DNA of 64,000 nucleotides. It comes from an uncultured Clostridia bacterium (GTDB lineage Bacteria > Bacillota > Clostridia > Oscillospirales > Oscillospiraceae). The DNA lies in contig CAMNQX010000001.1 of NCBI GenBank assembly GCA_946550725.1, positions 186,001 to 250,000 on the forward strand, read 5' to 3'. Below, one piece after another: positions 1 through 15,000 of the stretch. The first letter of the stretch is position 1, and every line of letters starts with the position of its first letter. Both the position numbers and the translations under genes were made by a program. The notes under the pieces were generated by a model. That model saw only the letters and a program-made list of their open reading frames with translations, did no database searches and was not told the DNA's origin.

Positions 1-3000
1 CCTCAGGTACCGAGACGGTAAAGAGCTGCTCGTTGGTGGATTGGTAGATGAAGCGGGCGTCTCCCGCGTGGGGCAGGCCCGTCCAGTCCTTGACGTGGAC
101 CTCGGTCAGGGCCTTCTCCTCGTCGGTCAGGGCATGGAGGATGAGCTGGTTGTTCCGGCCAGCGGTGAGGTTGATGGTGTGGGCCTCCCCGCTGAGGGTA
201 GCCACCGGCTCCCGCTCCTCCCACTTGATGAGGTTCATGCCCGGCTCAATCACCCGCACCAGGTCGGTGATCTGGGCGGAAGCGCCCTCGTTCAGGGTGA
301 TGAAGTGATCCCACTCGCCGAAGCTGTTGTCCGCGACGGCCTGGCCCTTGCTGTCGATCTCGCTGCCGGACAAAATGACACGGGTCATGCCCTGATCCCC
401 CACGCGCTTGGGGATCAAGGTGTCATAGGTATCATAAGTGGCGGCGTTCGCGGCGGTCACAGCCGTCAGGTCGCTGATCATAAAGTTGTCCTGGGTGCCC
501 AGCTGACCCACCGCCTGAGAGCCGGAGGTATACACTTCCCCGCTCTCGGTGAGGAAGATACCGGTGTGGCCCTGGTCGCCGTCCGCCACCGCCAGGAAGG
601 TCACGCCGGGCAGATAGGTCTCCCCGTCGATGGCGTTCCAGTGGTTCAGCGTCTGGCCCCGCGCGGCGGTGGTGGTGTTGCCGCGGCCCAGCTGGCCAAA
701 GGAGTTGTTGCCCCAGGTAAGGAACAGATTGCGTCCGGTGATGCTGCCGTTTTCGTCCACCACATGGCCCAGAGCGTAATAGCTGTTGTCCTGGGTGCCC
801 AGATCCACCAGGTAGAAGCGGACGGAGCTGCCGTCCACCGTCAGGGTATAGCTGCGGGTGGCGGCGTCGAAGGTGGCGCCGGGCGCGGCCAGGAACACAT
901 CGGAGCCCATGGTCAGGCCGTCGATGCTCTGGGCCAGCAGAGACTGCTGGTTCCGGTTCATCACCGTCAAATAGGTGCCCGCATCCACCCGGGCCACATC
1001 GCGCTGATAGTAGTCGATGGTGGTCAGGTCGGCGTTGACGGTATAGCTGGAGGCGCGCACATGGCTCATGGAGGTGCCGCCCCCGGACATGGTGTAGTAG
1101 GAGCCGTCGGAGGCCAAGGCGATCACGGCGCTGCGGCCCACGGAAATATCAATGATATTGGTCAGGCCGTTGCCGTCCTGATCGGTCACCTGGTGAATGA
1201 CCCCTCCGCTGGCGCTGTTCCAACGGTACAGGGTGCCGTTCTCCCGCAGGGCATAGATGCTGTACCCGCGGCTGTAGCTGTGGCTGGTGCTGGAGGGGCT
1301 TTCGCAGTCGCTGAACCGGTAGTTCGCCACGTTGTAGTAAGGAGACATGACCCCCATCTTCACAATGTTGGTCAGTCTGCTGTCATCCAGCTTTCCGGGC
1401 ACGCTCTGGTAATAGCGAGTCCAGCGCCGACCATTGGTGTAGCTGCTGCTGTAGTACCAGTGGTCGTGGTCCAGCCGCTCAAAGCCCCAGCGCCAGAGGA
1501 CGCCGTTCTCGTCCAGGGCCACGCTGACCCCGTCGTCCGCCGCCACCTGAACGATCCGCGCGCCGCCAAACTGGCTGGAGGGGATCAGGTGCATGGCGTC
1601 GGTGGCGCTGCGGCTGCCTGTGTTGTAGGGGAAGTTGATGGGCAGCTCGTCATTGTATACCGTGTCGGCATACCAGCTCCCGCTGGCCGTAGAGGTGCCG
1701 TAGCCCAGCTGATAGATCTCGTTGCCGCCCCAGGTGTACACGTTGCCTTCGGCACTGAGGGACAGGAAGTGGTTGCCGCCCGCCGCCACCTGCGGCAGAG
1801 CCACATACTTCTGGTTGTTGCCCTTGCCCTGGGCGTCCTGGTCGGCCAGCTGGTAATTCTGCGCCACCGCGTCCTCGTCGTAGGCGGGAAGCAGGCGGAT
1901 GAGCACCAGGCTCTGGAGCTTGTTCTCCAGGTCGCGGAACACCACGGTGGTCTCGCCGTTCTTGCCCAGGTTGTCGGCGTCCTCCACCGCCACCAGGTCC
2001 ACCTTGGCGGGCCAGTAGGTCACGTTGTCGGAGCCGAGGTAGCTGCCGTCAGCCTGTTTGGTCAGGGTGACCGCCGTGCCGGCCTTGGAGAAGGTATACT
2101 CCCCGGTGGCCTTATTCCGTGTCTCGTCGAGGGCGGTGGTCTTGTCATAGCTGGTGCGGAAGTCGTGGAACACCAGGCGGACAAGGTCGGTATTCATGGA
2201 CTGAACGGTGATGCTCTTCCAGTCCGCACCGAAGTCCTCCAGCTCGTTCTGGTCCACCCGCAGGTTGAAGCCCCGGCTCACCCGCTGGAACATCTCGCCC
2301 AGGTCAATGGTGAGATACTGCTTGCTCTGCATGGTGATCCGCCGCTGGATGAAGTCCTGGTTGGACATGACCGCGTCGGTGTCGTTGACGCCGTTGCCCA
2401 ACGGGTTGGTGATATAGGTCATGGTGGTCGTGGTGATGGGGTCGCTGCCGTCGCCGGGGTCGGTGGTGGTCGTGGTGGTCACCGCCCGGTGGCTGAACAG
2501 GGTGCTCTGACCAAAGGTGTCGGTGAGCACATAGTCATACTTGCTGTAATCGTTGTCGGTGCCGGGGAGCTGACGGGTGTAGAGGTCCGCGTCGTCCATT
2601 TCCAGACCACGGAAGTCCTCCTTGCCCACCTGAATGGGCACGTCGCTGCTGCCGTCGCCGTAGTTGCCCAGCTTGGCGTTGCCGTCGTTGCCCCAGGCCC
2701 ACACGGAGCCTTCGGTCTGCACGCCCACGGTAAAGGTGCCGCCCAGTGCCAGAGTCAGCGGCCGGTTCCAGTAGGTCTGGTACTTGGCCGTCAGGCTGGT
2801 GACGTTGTAGCTGTTGCCCCGAACGGGCCGGACGGGCGACGTGCTTTCAGTGGTGCCCGCCGGCAGGGCGCCGTTGCCCAGGTTGTTGCCGTTGGCGGCG
2901 TCGGTCCTGCCCCAAATGAGGGTGTAGTTGTCCGACGGCTTCACGGTGGTGAAGTCGCTGTCGTTGTCATAGATCACGGCGGAGCTGTACCCGCCGGCAA

Positions 3001-6000
3001 AGATCTGCAGAGCCTTCACGTCCTTGCCGGTGGTGTTGGTCACACCGCTGGAGGCCTCGGTCAGGTTGGTAACGTAGCCGGGTCTGCCGTCGCCGATCAC
3101 GGTCTCGCCCTCGGCCAGAGGCGTAGACCGGCCCAGCTGGCCGTAATCGTTGCGGCCCCAGCTGACCAGGTCGTGGGTGGAGCGGGTCACGGTCTGATCC
3201 ACCGTCTCCCTCTCCTCCGTCAGCGTCCCGCCGCAGAGCCTGGTGGCCCCTTCCGCAGCGCCCTCGGAGGTGTCCGCCACAAGCTGGGTGCACACGCCGC
3301 CGGCAGGCATCGTGTCGTACGGATGGCCGCAAGACGCGCACTTGTAGGTGGTCTTGGTCACGCTCTGGGTATCGCTGGCGGTGCCGTTCACCATCGCCAG
3401 CACATGGTAGTAGCCGGTGGCCATGGTGAGCACGTTGCTCAGATACCTCTGGCCGTTCATGCCGGTGACGGGATGGGGGTTATAGGCCTTCACCGTATAG
3501 AGCTGGCCGTCATACCCCGCACCCAAAAGCTCGTTATGGTCCGCCATGACCATGGCGCCCTCGTCCTTGGCGGCGGAGGCGTTGTTGGTGACGCCCTGGC
3601 CGATGACGTAGACCTGGCCGTCCTGGCGCAGCATATAGAGGGCGGTGCGGGTGGCCTTGATCTCGATGATATTGTTGATGTACTCGCTGCGCTCATAGCC
3701 CACCGCGCCGGCGATCGTGTCGGTGTGGCTGGGAGCGTAGCCCGCGCGGACCTTAGTGATGCTAATGGTCTCCAGCAGGTCAGTGTGACTGCCGTGGCGG
3801 TTCTCAGTCAGGTAGTTGGTGCCCCAATCGCTGTTGTGGTAGACATAGTGCGTATAGGTCCCGCTGTTGTAATCGGAATTCCGAGGTTCGCTCCAAATGT
3901 AGACCTCACCGGTCTTATCGGTAACGGCAGCGAAGAAGCCTTCCCCGGCGGCCACCTGGAGGATCCCACTCAGCCCGGTCACCTGGATGGCGGCCTGCTG
4001 GTTGGTATCGGTGCGGTAGACATTTCCGGACTTGGTAAGGAACATGGGTAGGCGGTTCCCCGCCGCCACCTGCACCACGGGGTCGCCCGCAGGCAGTCCG
4101 GTGATCTGGACCGGCGCGTTGACCGTTGTCTCCCCATAATAATGATAATAGGTGTGGCTTCCCGAATAAGTGGTGTATTGGTGGAAATACTTGCCCCACA
4201 ACCACGCGGTGCCGTCGCTCTTCAGGGCCACGGCATATTCGTCGCCGGCGGCCACCATGGGCACAGCCACGGCGGGCTTGAACTGGTCATAGATGTTCGT
4301 GTCGCCGTAAGTCTTGGTCAACTGGCCGCGCACCACCGGGTCCACGCCTGTGACGCGGACCAGAAGCATAGTCTGCACCCCGGTGGCGGTGTTGCGGATC
4401 ACGATATTGGTCTGGCCGATGCCGGTGCTGGTGATCTTCACGCCGGTCTCGGTCACCTCCACCACCGCCACGCTGGGATCGGCAGTGTCGGCGAAGACAT
4501 TGGCGGCGTTGAGGACCGCCTTGGTGCGGGTGGCGGAGAAGCGCAGGTTATAGCCGTAGGTGTAGTCCTCGTAGAACTGGCTGAAGGGCACCACATAAGT
4601 GGTCTCCGCCGCGTTCAGCGTCGGCACCAGGTCGGCGTCCAGCGTCTTGTCCATCATCTCGGCGGTACGGGCGTCCTGCACCGACAGGAACTTCAGCTCC
4701 ACCCGGTCGCTGGCGTAGGTAAAGGTGCCGTTGGCGTTCTGCGTACCCAGTACGTAGATCCGGTTCGGCTCGCTGCCAAAGAGGTCGGGCAGCAGACTGT
4801 CTCTCCGGATGATGGGATCCGCGCTGTCATAGTTGTACTTGCCCCAGTCGTAGTCGCCCACGATAAAGACCTGACCGCCCGCGGTGGCGGGGTCGGTCGT
4901 TCCGCTGCCCTCGTTGACCAGCACGGTGAAGTTTTCACCGGCGGCGAAGGAGGCCACGCCCCGGAAGTATTCGTCGTTCAGGTCAACAATGGCGGTATCT
5001 GCGTCATTTTGGGCGTCGTTGTTCCGCGGCAGGGCGTGGTCGCCCTTCCGCACCAGACCGGGGGTCACGGTATAATTCACCAGGGCGCCGTTGCCCAGCT
5101 GGCCGTAGGTCCCCTGGCCCCAGGCGTACAGGGTGCCGTGATCCTTGGAGCTGAGGGCCATGGCGTGATTCGCGCCGGCCTCGATGGACCACACCTGATA
5201 CTCGGGCAGGATGCTCCCCGCGCTCAGCGGCGTGATGGCGGTGACCCGGGTGGGCACAGAGGCGTTTCGGGTCACATCGGCGTCGTCCAGACCCAGCAGG
5301 CCCAAACGGTTGGAGCCAAAGGTATAGAGGGAGCCGTCCCGCGCCACCAGCATGGAGTACCGGTCGCCGGCCTCGATCTGGAGGGCGGTGCGGAAGTAGA
5401 AAGCGTCCTCGTCGGAGTCGCCGGAGCGCACCTGCGTCGGGCGGCTGTAATTGCTGCCGATATCCTTCACGCCCAACTGGCCGTTGGCGTTGCCGCCCCA
5501 GGCCCAAACCGTGCCGTCGGAACGGATAGCCAGGGCGTGGTCGGCGCCGGCGGCCACCTGAGTGATGTTGTCCAGATAGGGCTTCGTGCCCACCTGATGG
5601 CGCACCAGAACGGGATTGGGGTAGACCAGGTAGTTCGCGGTGGTGGCAGCGCCGTAGATGTAGCGGGGATAGTAAGTCACAGAGGGCTTCCAGTAGTCGC
5701 GGTAGTAGTCGTTGTGGGAGTCGCTGCAGCCGGTGTAGATGTGTCCGCCGCCCTCATAGCTGGCGTACCAGCTGCCGGTGACAGCCTGGCCCAGCTGACC
5801 CTTGTCGTTGCGGCCCCAGGCGTACACGTTGCCCGCGGCATCCACCGCCAGGGCAAAGCCGTCGCCCTGAGAAATATCCACAATGGGCTGCCCGCCGTTG
5901 GCCGGGCCGATGTTGTTGACCTTCTTCGCGGTGAGGCGGTCATAGGTGTGCTGGGCAAACACCACGTGGCCGCCGCAGGCAGAGGAGCTGCCGCCGCAGC

Positions 6001-9000
6001 CGGAGGGGCGGTGGGAGTAGGGGCAGGGGCTGTCATACCAATAATAGTCGTTGTAAAGCCCGTCGCCCAACTGGCCGTAGTCGTTGTTGCCCCAGGCGTA
6101 GACGTTGCCCTTATTGGTCAGGGCCAGGAAGTTCTGGAACCCGTCCTCATGAGTGGAATCGCCATAGGCGTCGATATCCACGATGAACTCGTCCGCGCCC
6201 AGACCGCTGAAGACCACCTGGGTGGGGTACTCATAGGTGACCGTCTGGGTATGCCGGAAGTCCTCCATGTTCAAGGCGTCGCCGGTGCCTCTGGTGTAGG
6301 TATAGGGGGTGCCGTTGATGTCGTTCACGTCCCGGAGGGTGAACTTACCCCACTGCCATACGGTGCCGTTGGCCTGGAGGGCGACAATGGCGTTCTCCGC
6401 CGCGGCCACCTTTGCGGGCGCCACGGGCACGTTGTCGTACAGCCCGTCCACCGGGAGCACAAGGATCTCATAGTCGCCGTGGTAGTTGTCGTGGATATTG
6501 TCCACCGTGATATAGACCGTACCAAAGGCGTTTCCGGTGGGCACCAGATAACGCTTGCCGTTGATGATATCAAAGCGGGCAATATCGTTGTTGCTGGAGG
6601 AATAGGTGATCACCGCGTCGGCGGGCAAATCGCGGGTGAAGGCAGACAGGAGCAGGTTGAATTCGCTCCAGAATACCTCCTTCAGGTCATCCTCGTCGAT
6701 GTAGAGCACCTGGTCGGCGTACATGGTGATCATATGCGGGCAGTCAGCGCTGGTGTACACCATGCTCTGCAGCCACTGGTAGCCGCCGCTGACCGACTTG
6801 GGATAGACAGCGGTGGTCAGGTCGGTCTTCTTGTAAATGCCCGCCGACCCAATGGCCAGAGTGTAGAAGTTCCCGCGGCCAGTCTGGGTCAGGGCCTGGC
6901 GGCTGGTGCTGGTGTAGTCGCCGCCCTGATAGTTTCCGTTGGCGCCGGAGAACCACACTGTGCCGTCCTCCTGCATGGTATAGAAGGTCTGGTTGGCGGT
7001 CCGGCCCAGAAGAGAGGTCTCACGGACATACTTGGAGCGTCCGTTCACCTCGTCGTCCACGATCTCCACCTTGGACAGGGTGCCGCCCTTACGCACCAGG
7101 CAGGGCTTGGTGGTGTCCGTCTCGATCTCCATGTGCTCCAGGCCGATCTTGTCCGCCAGGCCCAGCTGGCCGTTGCCGTTGTCGCCGAAAGCGTAGACCA
7201 GGGAATCCACATAGGGCGTGCCCTGGGTGGCGGGGTGGGTGGGATCGACCACGGCGTCGGGCTGGGCGGGATCCGCCTCCTTGAGGGGATGGCGCAGCTC
7301 GCGCACCACCAGGTGGTCGGCTACCAGGACCATGGAGAATTTGTTGCCCGCCATGACCTGGCGCACCTCTTCCAGCGGCGTGCGCACCGTGGTGACCACA
7401 GGCTCGCTGCCGTCATCGGGCGTAGTGGTGCTGGTTTCGATCTTCTGCACCAGCAGCGGCGTGCCGCTGACCGTCAGGGTGCCGGTGTTCCCCTGGCCCA
7501 GCTGGCCCTTGCTGTTGTCGCCCCAGGTATAGGCCCGGGTGGTGATGTATTTGCTGCCGTCAGTCTTGCTGGTGAGCTTCTGCGCGGCCACCGCCATGGC
7601 GTGGTTCAGCCCCGCGGAGATCTCCACGGCGTTCTTGAAGTAAATATCCGATCCGCCGTCCGCCCCGGCAACCTCGGAGGGCACCAGCGTTTTGACCTCC
7701 GCGCCGGAACTGCCCTGGCCCAGCTGGCCCAGGGTGTTGTTGCCCCAGGAGAAGATGGTGCCGTCCGCCCGGAGGGCCATGGAGAAATCGCTGCCGGCGG
7801 AGATGGCGATGATATGGCCCAGCGAGCCGGTCATGCTGGCCGCGACGCCCTGGACTACCCGAGTGGGGGTATAGCGGGCGTGGTTCTCGTAGGAGCTTGT
7901 CTCGTTGTTGCTGTTGTACCGTCTGGTATCCCGCAGGGTGACCTGCTGCTCCCGGTTCATGTCGCCGGTGTCGCCCAGGCCGAGCTGACCCTGGTCGTTG
8001 CGGCCGAAGGCCCAGACCGTGCCTTGGCTGTCCAGCAGCAGGGTGTGGTTGGCGCCCGCGGCTACCTGAACGATCTTCACGTTGTTGGAGGGGGTCAGCC
8101 AGGGGATGGCATCCAGGAGCGGGCCGTTGTTCGGGTCATACCGTTCCACGATCGGCTCCGAAGCCACCTGGCCGATGTCGTTGACGGTATAGCTCTCCCA
8201 CTGACTGCGGCTTCTCAGGTGGGCGTTCAGGCTGCCCGCGCTAAAGGCGTTGGCCAGATTCAGCCCGCTGTTGCCGCCGGTGAAGTTCTGCAGCTGGTGA
8301 CGGTACACCTGCCGGGTGGCCCCCGACTTGTTGGTGGTCACCGTCTTATAGTACGTCTCCTTGGTCACATAGAAGCCGGTCTGGCCGTAACGGTTGTCGC
8401 CCCAGGTGAACACCTCGCCGTCGTTGCGCAGGGCCACCATGTGGTTCTCGCCCATGGCGATCTGAACGATGTTGGAAAGGCCGTTCATCTGGATGGGAGA
8501 GCTGTACTGATTATAGCGGTGAGGGCAGTTATCCGTACAATAGGCCGTGATATTCCCGTTGATATCTCTGCTGTGGACACGGTTGGGATCGTGATCGACC
8601 TTGAACCGGCCCCACACCCACACGGTGCCGTCCGCCTTCAGGGCCATGCTGCCCGCCCCGGTGCCCAGCACCATGGGGGTGGCAACCTGGTTCACCGTCT
8701 GGCCGCCGGAGGTGGTGGTGCCGCGGATAGCCACACGGAACACCGTGATCACATCGCCGTTGGCGTCCAAAAGGGCCACGGAGGTGCTGCCCGGCTTCTG
8801 CAGAGAGGCATAGGTCGTACCCGCGTTGCCCAGGGTCCAGCGGTTGCTGGCGTCCTTGGTGGCGCGCAGAACGCTGGTGTCGGTGACGTGGACGGTATAG
8901 CCGGGATACTCCGTATCCAGGTCAATGGTCTCTACATCCACGCCGGAGGTGATCAGGTTAAAGCCGATATAATTGTACCGCTTCGCGGCCTGGGTGTTGA

Positions 9001-12000
9001 TGTAGGCCAGTCTGCCCGACTGGTTCCAGGCCAGCACCAGCTCGTTGAAGCTGGAGGCGCCGCCGCTGATGATACTGCCGCTGAAGGACAGCTCCACGAT
9101 GGTGGCCTTGTGCTCGCCCACAAAGTGGGGCCGCTCCTGCTGGCCGCCCTCGTTGCCGATGCCCAGCTGGCCCTGGCTGTTGTCGCCCCAGGCCAGCACG
9201 CGGCCGTTCTCCATCATGGACACCGAGAACCCGCCGCCGGCGGCAATAATGGAGCTTTCGTCCAGCCAGACCGCGCCCACCTTCTCGTCCGTCCACTCGC
9301 CGGCCTCGGCGGAGGTGAACTGAAGGGTATCCCGGAGATCGGCCCACTCGGCGACCGTGTCGCCCGTCAGGCCGCCCGTAAGCTGACCCAGCGCGCTGTC
9401 GCCGAAGCCGATCACGCGCACCTGATCCACGCCGTCCACCGCCCGGACCACGCGCAACAGCGTGTGGCTGCCGCCGCCGGAGAGGGTGGTGATGCCATTG
9501 ATCCGGCCCACATTGGCGGGCAGGGGGTAGTTTTTCGTGGTGTCCGCCAGGCCCAGCTGGCCCTTGGCGTTGGAACCCCAACCAAAGAGGGTGGTAATGC
9601 GGTCGTAGTGGCCGCCGGCCACCGCCTTGGTGACCTGGTCGGGATCGGTGCTGACGTCGGGCACCCACTGGTTGTCCCGGGCCACCACCACTACATGGTC
9701 GCGGCCGGCAGCGATGCCGTACACGCCGGTGATGTTGCGGAACTCGGGCTTCTCATCCAGGCGGTAAGCGCCGGAGTTGATCTGAACGGGGGTGGTGGCA
9801 TAGTTCACCACGCCGCCCTCCGCCACGGTGGCGGTGATCTCGTTGCCCAGCTGGCCCTTGTCGTTGGCGCCCCAGGCGTACATTTCGCCGTTGGCCAGCA
9901 GGGCCACGGTGAACCCGTCGCCCGCGGCCACGTCCACCACGTGCTTCAGCAGGTCGCGGCCCTTGAAGCCCTTGACCTCCACCGCCACGTCGGTGGGTTC
10001 GCAGTCGCCCTGGCCCAGCTCGCCCCGGTCGTTGCTGCCCGCGGCGTAGACCTTGCCCTCGCTGGTCAGCGCCAGCAGGTGGTCGGCCCCGGCGAAGATC
10101 TCCACCACGTCGGTCACGCCCACCCGTTCCTGGGTGCCCGTGCCGGTGACCAGCTGGCGCACCGGGGAGACGGCCATCTCCCGCTCAACGTCAGAGTAGT
10201 AATCCATCCAGACATGGCCGTTATCACACTGCCACACGCGGTAACGCTGCTCGTTCTTGGGCAGAACGGAGCCGGTATAGGTCGCAGTATTGGTCTTGTC
10301 GTCAAAGATCTTGGTGAAGTACTGCTGGCCCAGGAGGTTACAGGTGGGGTCGTCGCAGACCAGCGGATGGTCACTGGAGGACATGGGATCGTAATTCTTC
10401 AGGCCGCAGTAGGTACAGCTCAGCGTGCCGGTGTAGTAGGTGTACGTCACCGCCCGGTAGCTGATGGTATAGAAGTCTGCCGTCAGGCTGCCCACAGGCA
10501 GCATGTACATCTCATATTGATGGGCCTTGACATAGTTGTTCACCCAGGTACCATCGTTTCTGTGGGCGTAGATATTGTTGTAGTGGCCCTGGAAGGCCGC
10601 GCTCACCCAGTAGGTCATGTTGGTGGTGGGGTCCTTGTACTGCTTGTTGTAGAACACCATATTGTAGCGGCCCAGGGTGTCATCCCAGTAGGTGTAAAGG
10701 TAGCAGCCTTCCGCCGCATCGTAGTGGATGCGGTCGATGTCCACCTCGGTGGAGATCACCACCAGCTGGTTGTCGTTGCGGGTCTGGCCGTCGCGCACCA
10801 TGTACTCGCCGCTGTGGGTATGCCGCGGGTTGGGGCAGGTCTCGGGGATATCGCTCCACCGGCCGCAGTCCCGTCCGTACTCGTCCACATAGGTGGAATA
10901 GGTGAAGAAGTACTCATACTGGTGTCCGTCCGCGTCGGTACGCATCTCGGTCACGCGGGTGAGCACGCCGGAATAGGTCCAGCCGCTGGTCATGCCCGCG
11001 TCGATCTCCTCCTGGGAGAACTCCGCGTACTCGCTGCCCCGGCGGTAGAGGTAGCGGACCTTGGGCTGGCTGCGCAGCCATGCCTGCATCTGCTCCTCAT
11101 AGCTGGTGCCGGAACCCAGGTTGGTGGTCACGTTGGTCAGGGTGCCCACCACATAGACCTCCCGGTCGTTGGTGGTGACCTGATCGCCGTCCACGTCCAC
11201 CACCAGGGCGCTAAAGCCGTCGCCGGCGGCCACGCCCACCACGTTGGTGAACATCTTGCCGCTCATATCCCGCATCTGGACGGGATAGGCCCGGTTGGTA
11301 AACGTGCCGTCGCCCAGCTGGCCCTTCTGGTTGCTGCCCCAGGCCCAGGCGGTGCCGTCGGCCTTGACCGCCACGGTGTGGTCCTTCCCCGCCGCGATCT
11401 TGGGGGTGGTGAACCTGCCGCTGGCGGCGCTGGGCAGCACCTGGACCCGCAGCAGCAGGCTGCGGCCGGTGGCGCGCTCATAAATTTGGATAAAGGTGTT
11501 GCCCATCTTGGGATCCAGCGGGTCGGGAGACCCGAACATCACCGTGTTGTTGGAGGTGTTCTTGCTCTTGAAGGTGATGATGCTCTCGTCCAGGGCGGTG
11601 AACTCCAGGTCGGCCACGTTCAGCACCGGATCGTCACGGTGCGCCAGGAGGTTATACCCCTTCTCCTCCACGTAGCCCATCCGGTCCAGGATGAAGGTGA
11701 CCTGCTCGCCGCCCACCAAAGTGATCTGCGGCGCCAGATCGTGGGGGGTGGTGTTGTGGTCGGTGCCCCAGGCCCTGAGGGAGGCGTAGCTCAGCTCTCC
11801 CACCACCACGGGGTAGTTGGAATCGGCGTTGTCGTAGTCGCCCAACTGGTTCTTGTTGTTGGCGCCGGCGGCAAAGACCGTGCCTGTGTCACGGGACATG
11901 ACCATAAAGTCCTCGCCCATGGCAAAGGTAGAAATTTGCTGCATATAGGTCACGTCGTCCACCTGCAGACCATCCAGGTCGCGGGCGACGGTGTTATCAT

Positions 12001-15000
12001 AGTGAACGGGGGTGCCTACGGCGCCGCCCTTATTGCCCAACTGGCCCTTGCGGTTGTCGCCCCAGGCCAGGAGCTGCACCGCGTCCTTCTTCAGCTCCAG
12101 CTTGAGGACGGGGTCCTCCACCTTGCCCATGGTCCCGTTAAAGCCCGCATCAAGGGCCTGCACGCCCTGGAGGACCAGGGCAACGGGGAAGTTGAAGGTG
12201 GTTTTTCCCGCGGCGATCTCAGAGCCGGTGGGATTGCCCAGCTGGTGGTAGCTGTTGTCGCCCCAGCCATAGATGCCGGGGGATACGACAAAGGGTGTGG
12301 GTGCAGGGATCTTCGTCACCACCGCGCCGCAGGGCCGGGTGGTGGGAGTGGTGGGTTCGGTGGTCTCGCCGTCCCCTTCGTCCACGGTGGCCGCGCCGCT
12401 TTCGCCGGCGTCCACCGGTATCTCATAGGGGCACACGCCGCCGGCGGGCATAGAGGTGAACTCATGGCCCTCCGCACAGCGGTAGATATCCCCGGTTTCT
12501 TCCCGGTTGGTAATGTTCAGGGCCATGACCGCCCCGTGGCGGCTGCCCATGCCAAGGTCGATGACCTTATCCATAAAGATCTTGTTGCCGGAATCGTTGG
12601 TGTTGACCCGTCCGGCGCCGTCGCCCTGCCCCAGGGTCAGGCGAACGGGACTGTTGCGGTTGCTGCGGCTGCTGCCGTCGCCCAACTGGCCGTAAGCGTT
12701 GGAGCCAAATGTGAACACCGAGCCGTTGGGGAAGAGCACCGCGCTGGTGTCTCCGCCGGCAGCGATGCCCACCGCCCCCTGCAGGTTCGCGGTGGTGCTG
12801 CTGCTCTTGCCCTTCAACGCCATCTTGGCGGTGGTGAGCTGCTTCTCGCCGGTGGGGCCTTGGGCCAGCTGACCGCACAAAGTAGTGGTGATGGTATTGT
12901 TCTGGGTAAAGGTATTGCTGCCCCAGACGTACACATAGCCGCCCTCGGACAGAGCCAGGGCGTGGTTGGAGCCGGCCGCGATCGCTACGATGCGGTCCTG
13001 CTCCTGATAGCGTTCAAAATACTCGTTGCCGTCTACGGTATGGAGGTATTCCTTCGTCACCATGTAGTCGCCCAAAAGGATGACCGGGCTTCTGCGCGCC
13101 ACGCGGGCACGCACCTGCATGGGCACATAGTTGGGATGGGTGGTGGCGCTGACGCCCGCCCGGCCAAGCTGGCCGCCGATGTTCTGGCCCCAGGCCCACA
13201 CATGACCCTCGATGTCCAGCGCCATGGAGAAGTTATCCCCGGCGGCCACCGCCACGAAGGTGAGGGGTTTGCCGCTCTCCGTCAGATACGGCTGATTGGT
13301 AATGCCGCTGGAGCTGTAAGTAAAGAAGTTGTTCAAGCGGTAGGGCGCATCCAACCGCCGATAGGTGCTGGGATTGCGGCCCAGCTGACCGTAGGTGTTG
13401 TCACCCCACACCCACACATGGCCCACGGAGTCCAGCGCCACGGTGTGGTGTGCCCCGGCGGCCACCATAGGCGCCGCCTGGGAGAGAATATGGTCGGGGT
13501 CGGCGCTGTTCCCCCCCGCAGTGGAGTCGATCTGGCGGTGGCGCACCCAAACGGGCAGCACCAGCATGTTACTGGTGTTCTGTTTTTTGTTCTCGTAGTC
13601 CAGATAGAAGCTGGTCCGCCCCAGCTTGTCGCTGGTGGCGCCCACCTTCACCAGGGTGTCGTCTCCGTTCACCCCGCGCTTGGAGGTGAGGACGGAGGGA
13701 TCCGCCGTCTGCGCCACCACAAGGTCAAGCTCGTCGGCGATGGACTTGCTCTCGCCGTCGGTGATCAGGTTGAAGCCCATGCGGCGGCTGTACAGGATCT
13801 CCTTCAGGTCAATGAGCAGGTACTCGCCGGCCGCCAGGGTAACGCTGTTGGGGTTGTCCTCCCCCATGGGCTTGAGCTGGCTGTACTCATGGAGCATTGT
13901 GTCCTTCGCGTCATACTTCCAGTACTTCTGCAGCAGCAGAGTCTTGGACTCGCCGTCACCGGCCTGGACCGCCCAGAAGCTGTCGGTGGTGGTGCCGTTG
14001 CCCAGCTGGCCCTTGTCGTTCTTGCCCCAGTCCCAGACGTAGCCGTCGGTGCGCACTGCGGCCATATGCTCCCGGCCCACCGAGATCACCATGGCGGTGG
14101 CGAAGTTCTCCGAGGCAGCGTTGTTGCTTTCTCCCTTGGCCACAGGCATGGCAAAGCCGACGAAACCGGTGCGCACGCCAAAAATGGCCTCCTCGTCGAT
14201 CTCGTCGTAACCAAGTTGTCCGCTCATGTTGTCGCCCCAGGCATATACCGTGCCGCCGCTGGCGCCTTCCGCGTCCTTCACGATAACTTCGCTGGAGTTG
14301 CCGCCCGCGGCGATGGCGCGGACATTGTTCAGCGTGCTCACGCTGTATGTGCCGGTCTCCTCGTCAAAGATGGGCGCCATGTAGGTCAGGCCGGTCTCCG
14401 ACGTCGTCTGGACACGGCCCAAAGACCTCACCACCAGAGCGGGCTTGGCGTTCCGGCGCTCCTGGAGGTAGGGCTTCACCTGCGTCCAGGCCGTCACCTC
14501 GTCGGCGTTGGCGGTGGCGCCATGGTTCAAAGAGGTATCGTAGCTGATCCAGCCCACGTTGCCGGTGCCCAGCTGACCATAGCTGTCCTTGCCGAAGGCC
14601 AGCACCGTGCCGTCGGCCATCAGCGCCAGGGTGTGGTCGCCGCCGGCGGACACCACCATGGCGTTGCCCATGAGGCCGCCCATCTCGGTGGGCACGTCCT
14701 CCCGGTGCGCGTCGTTTCCGGCCAGCACCCGGGCAGGCACGCGGTAGGTAAAGGTCGCGCCCAGGGTGGTCGTTTCCTTCCAGGTCAGCTCCAGTACATC
14801 ATCCAGGCCATTGGCGTTGGCATTGGCCACGTCCTTGGCAGCGCCCAGCTGGCCGTAGGCGTTGTCGCCCCAGGCAAACACCGCGCCGTCGTTGCGGATG
14901 GCCAGCACATGGCCGTCGCCGGCGGTAATGGCCAGGATATTGCTCAGGTAATAGCCGCGGCTGGCGCTGGCGCCCTCCAGCACTTGGGTGGGCAGATAGG

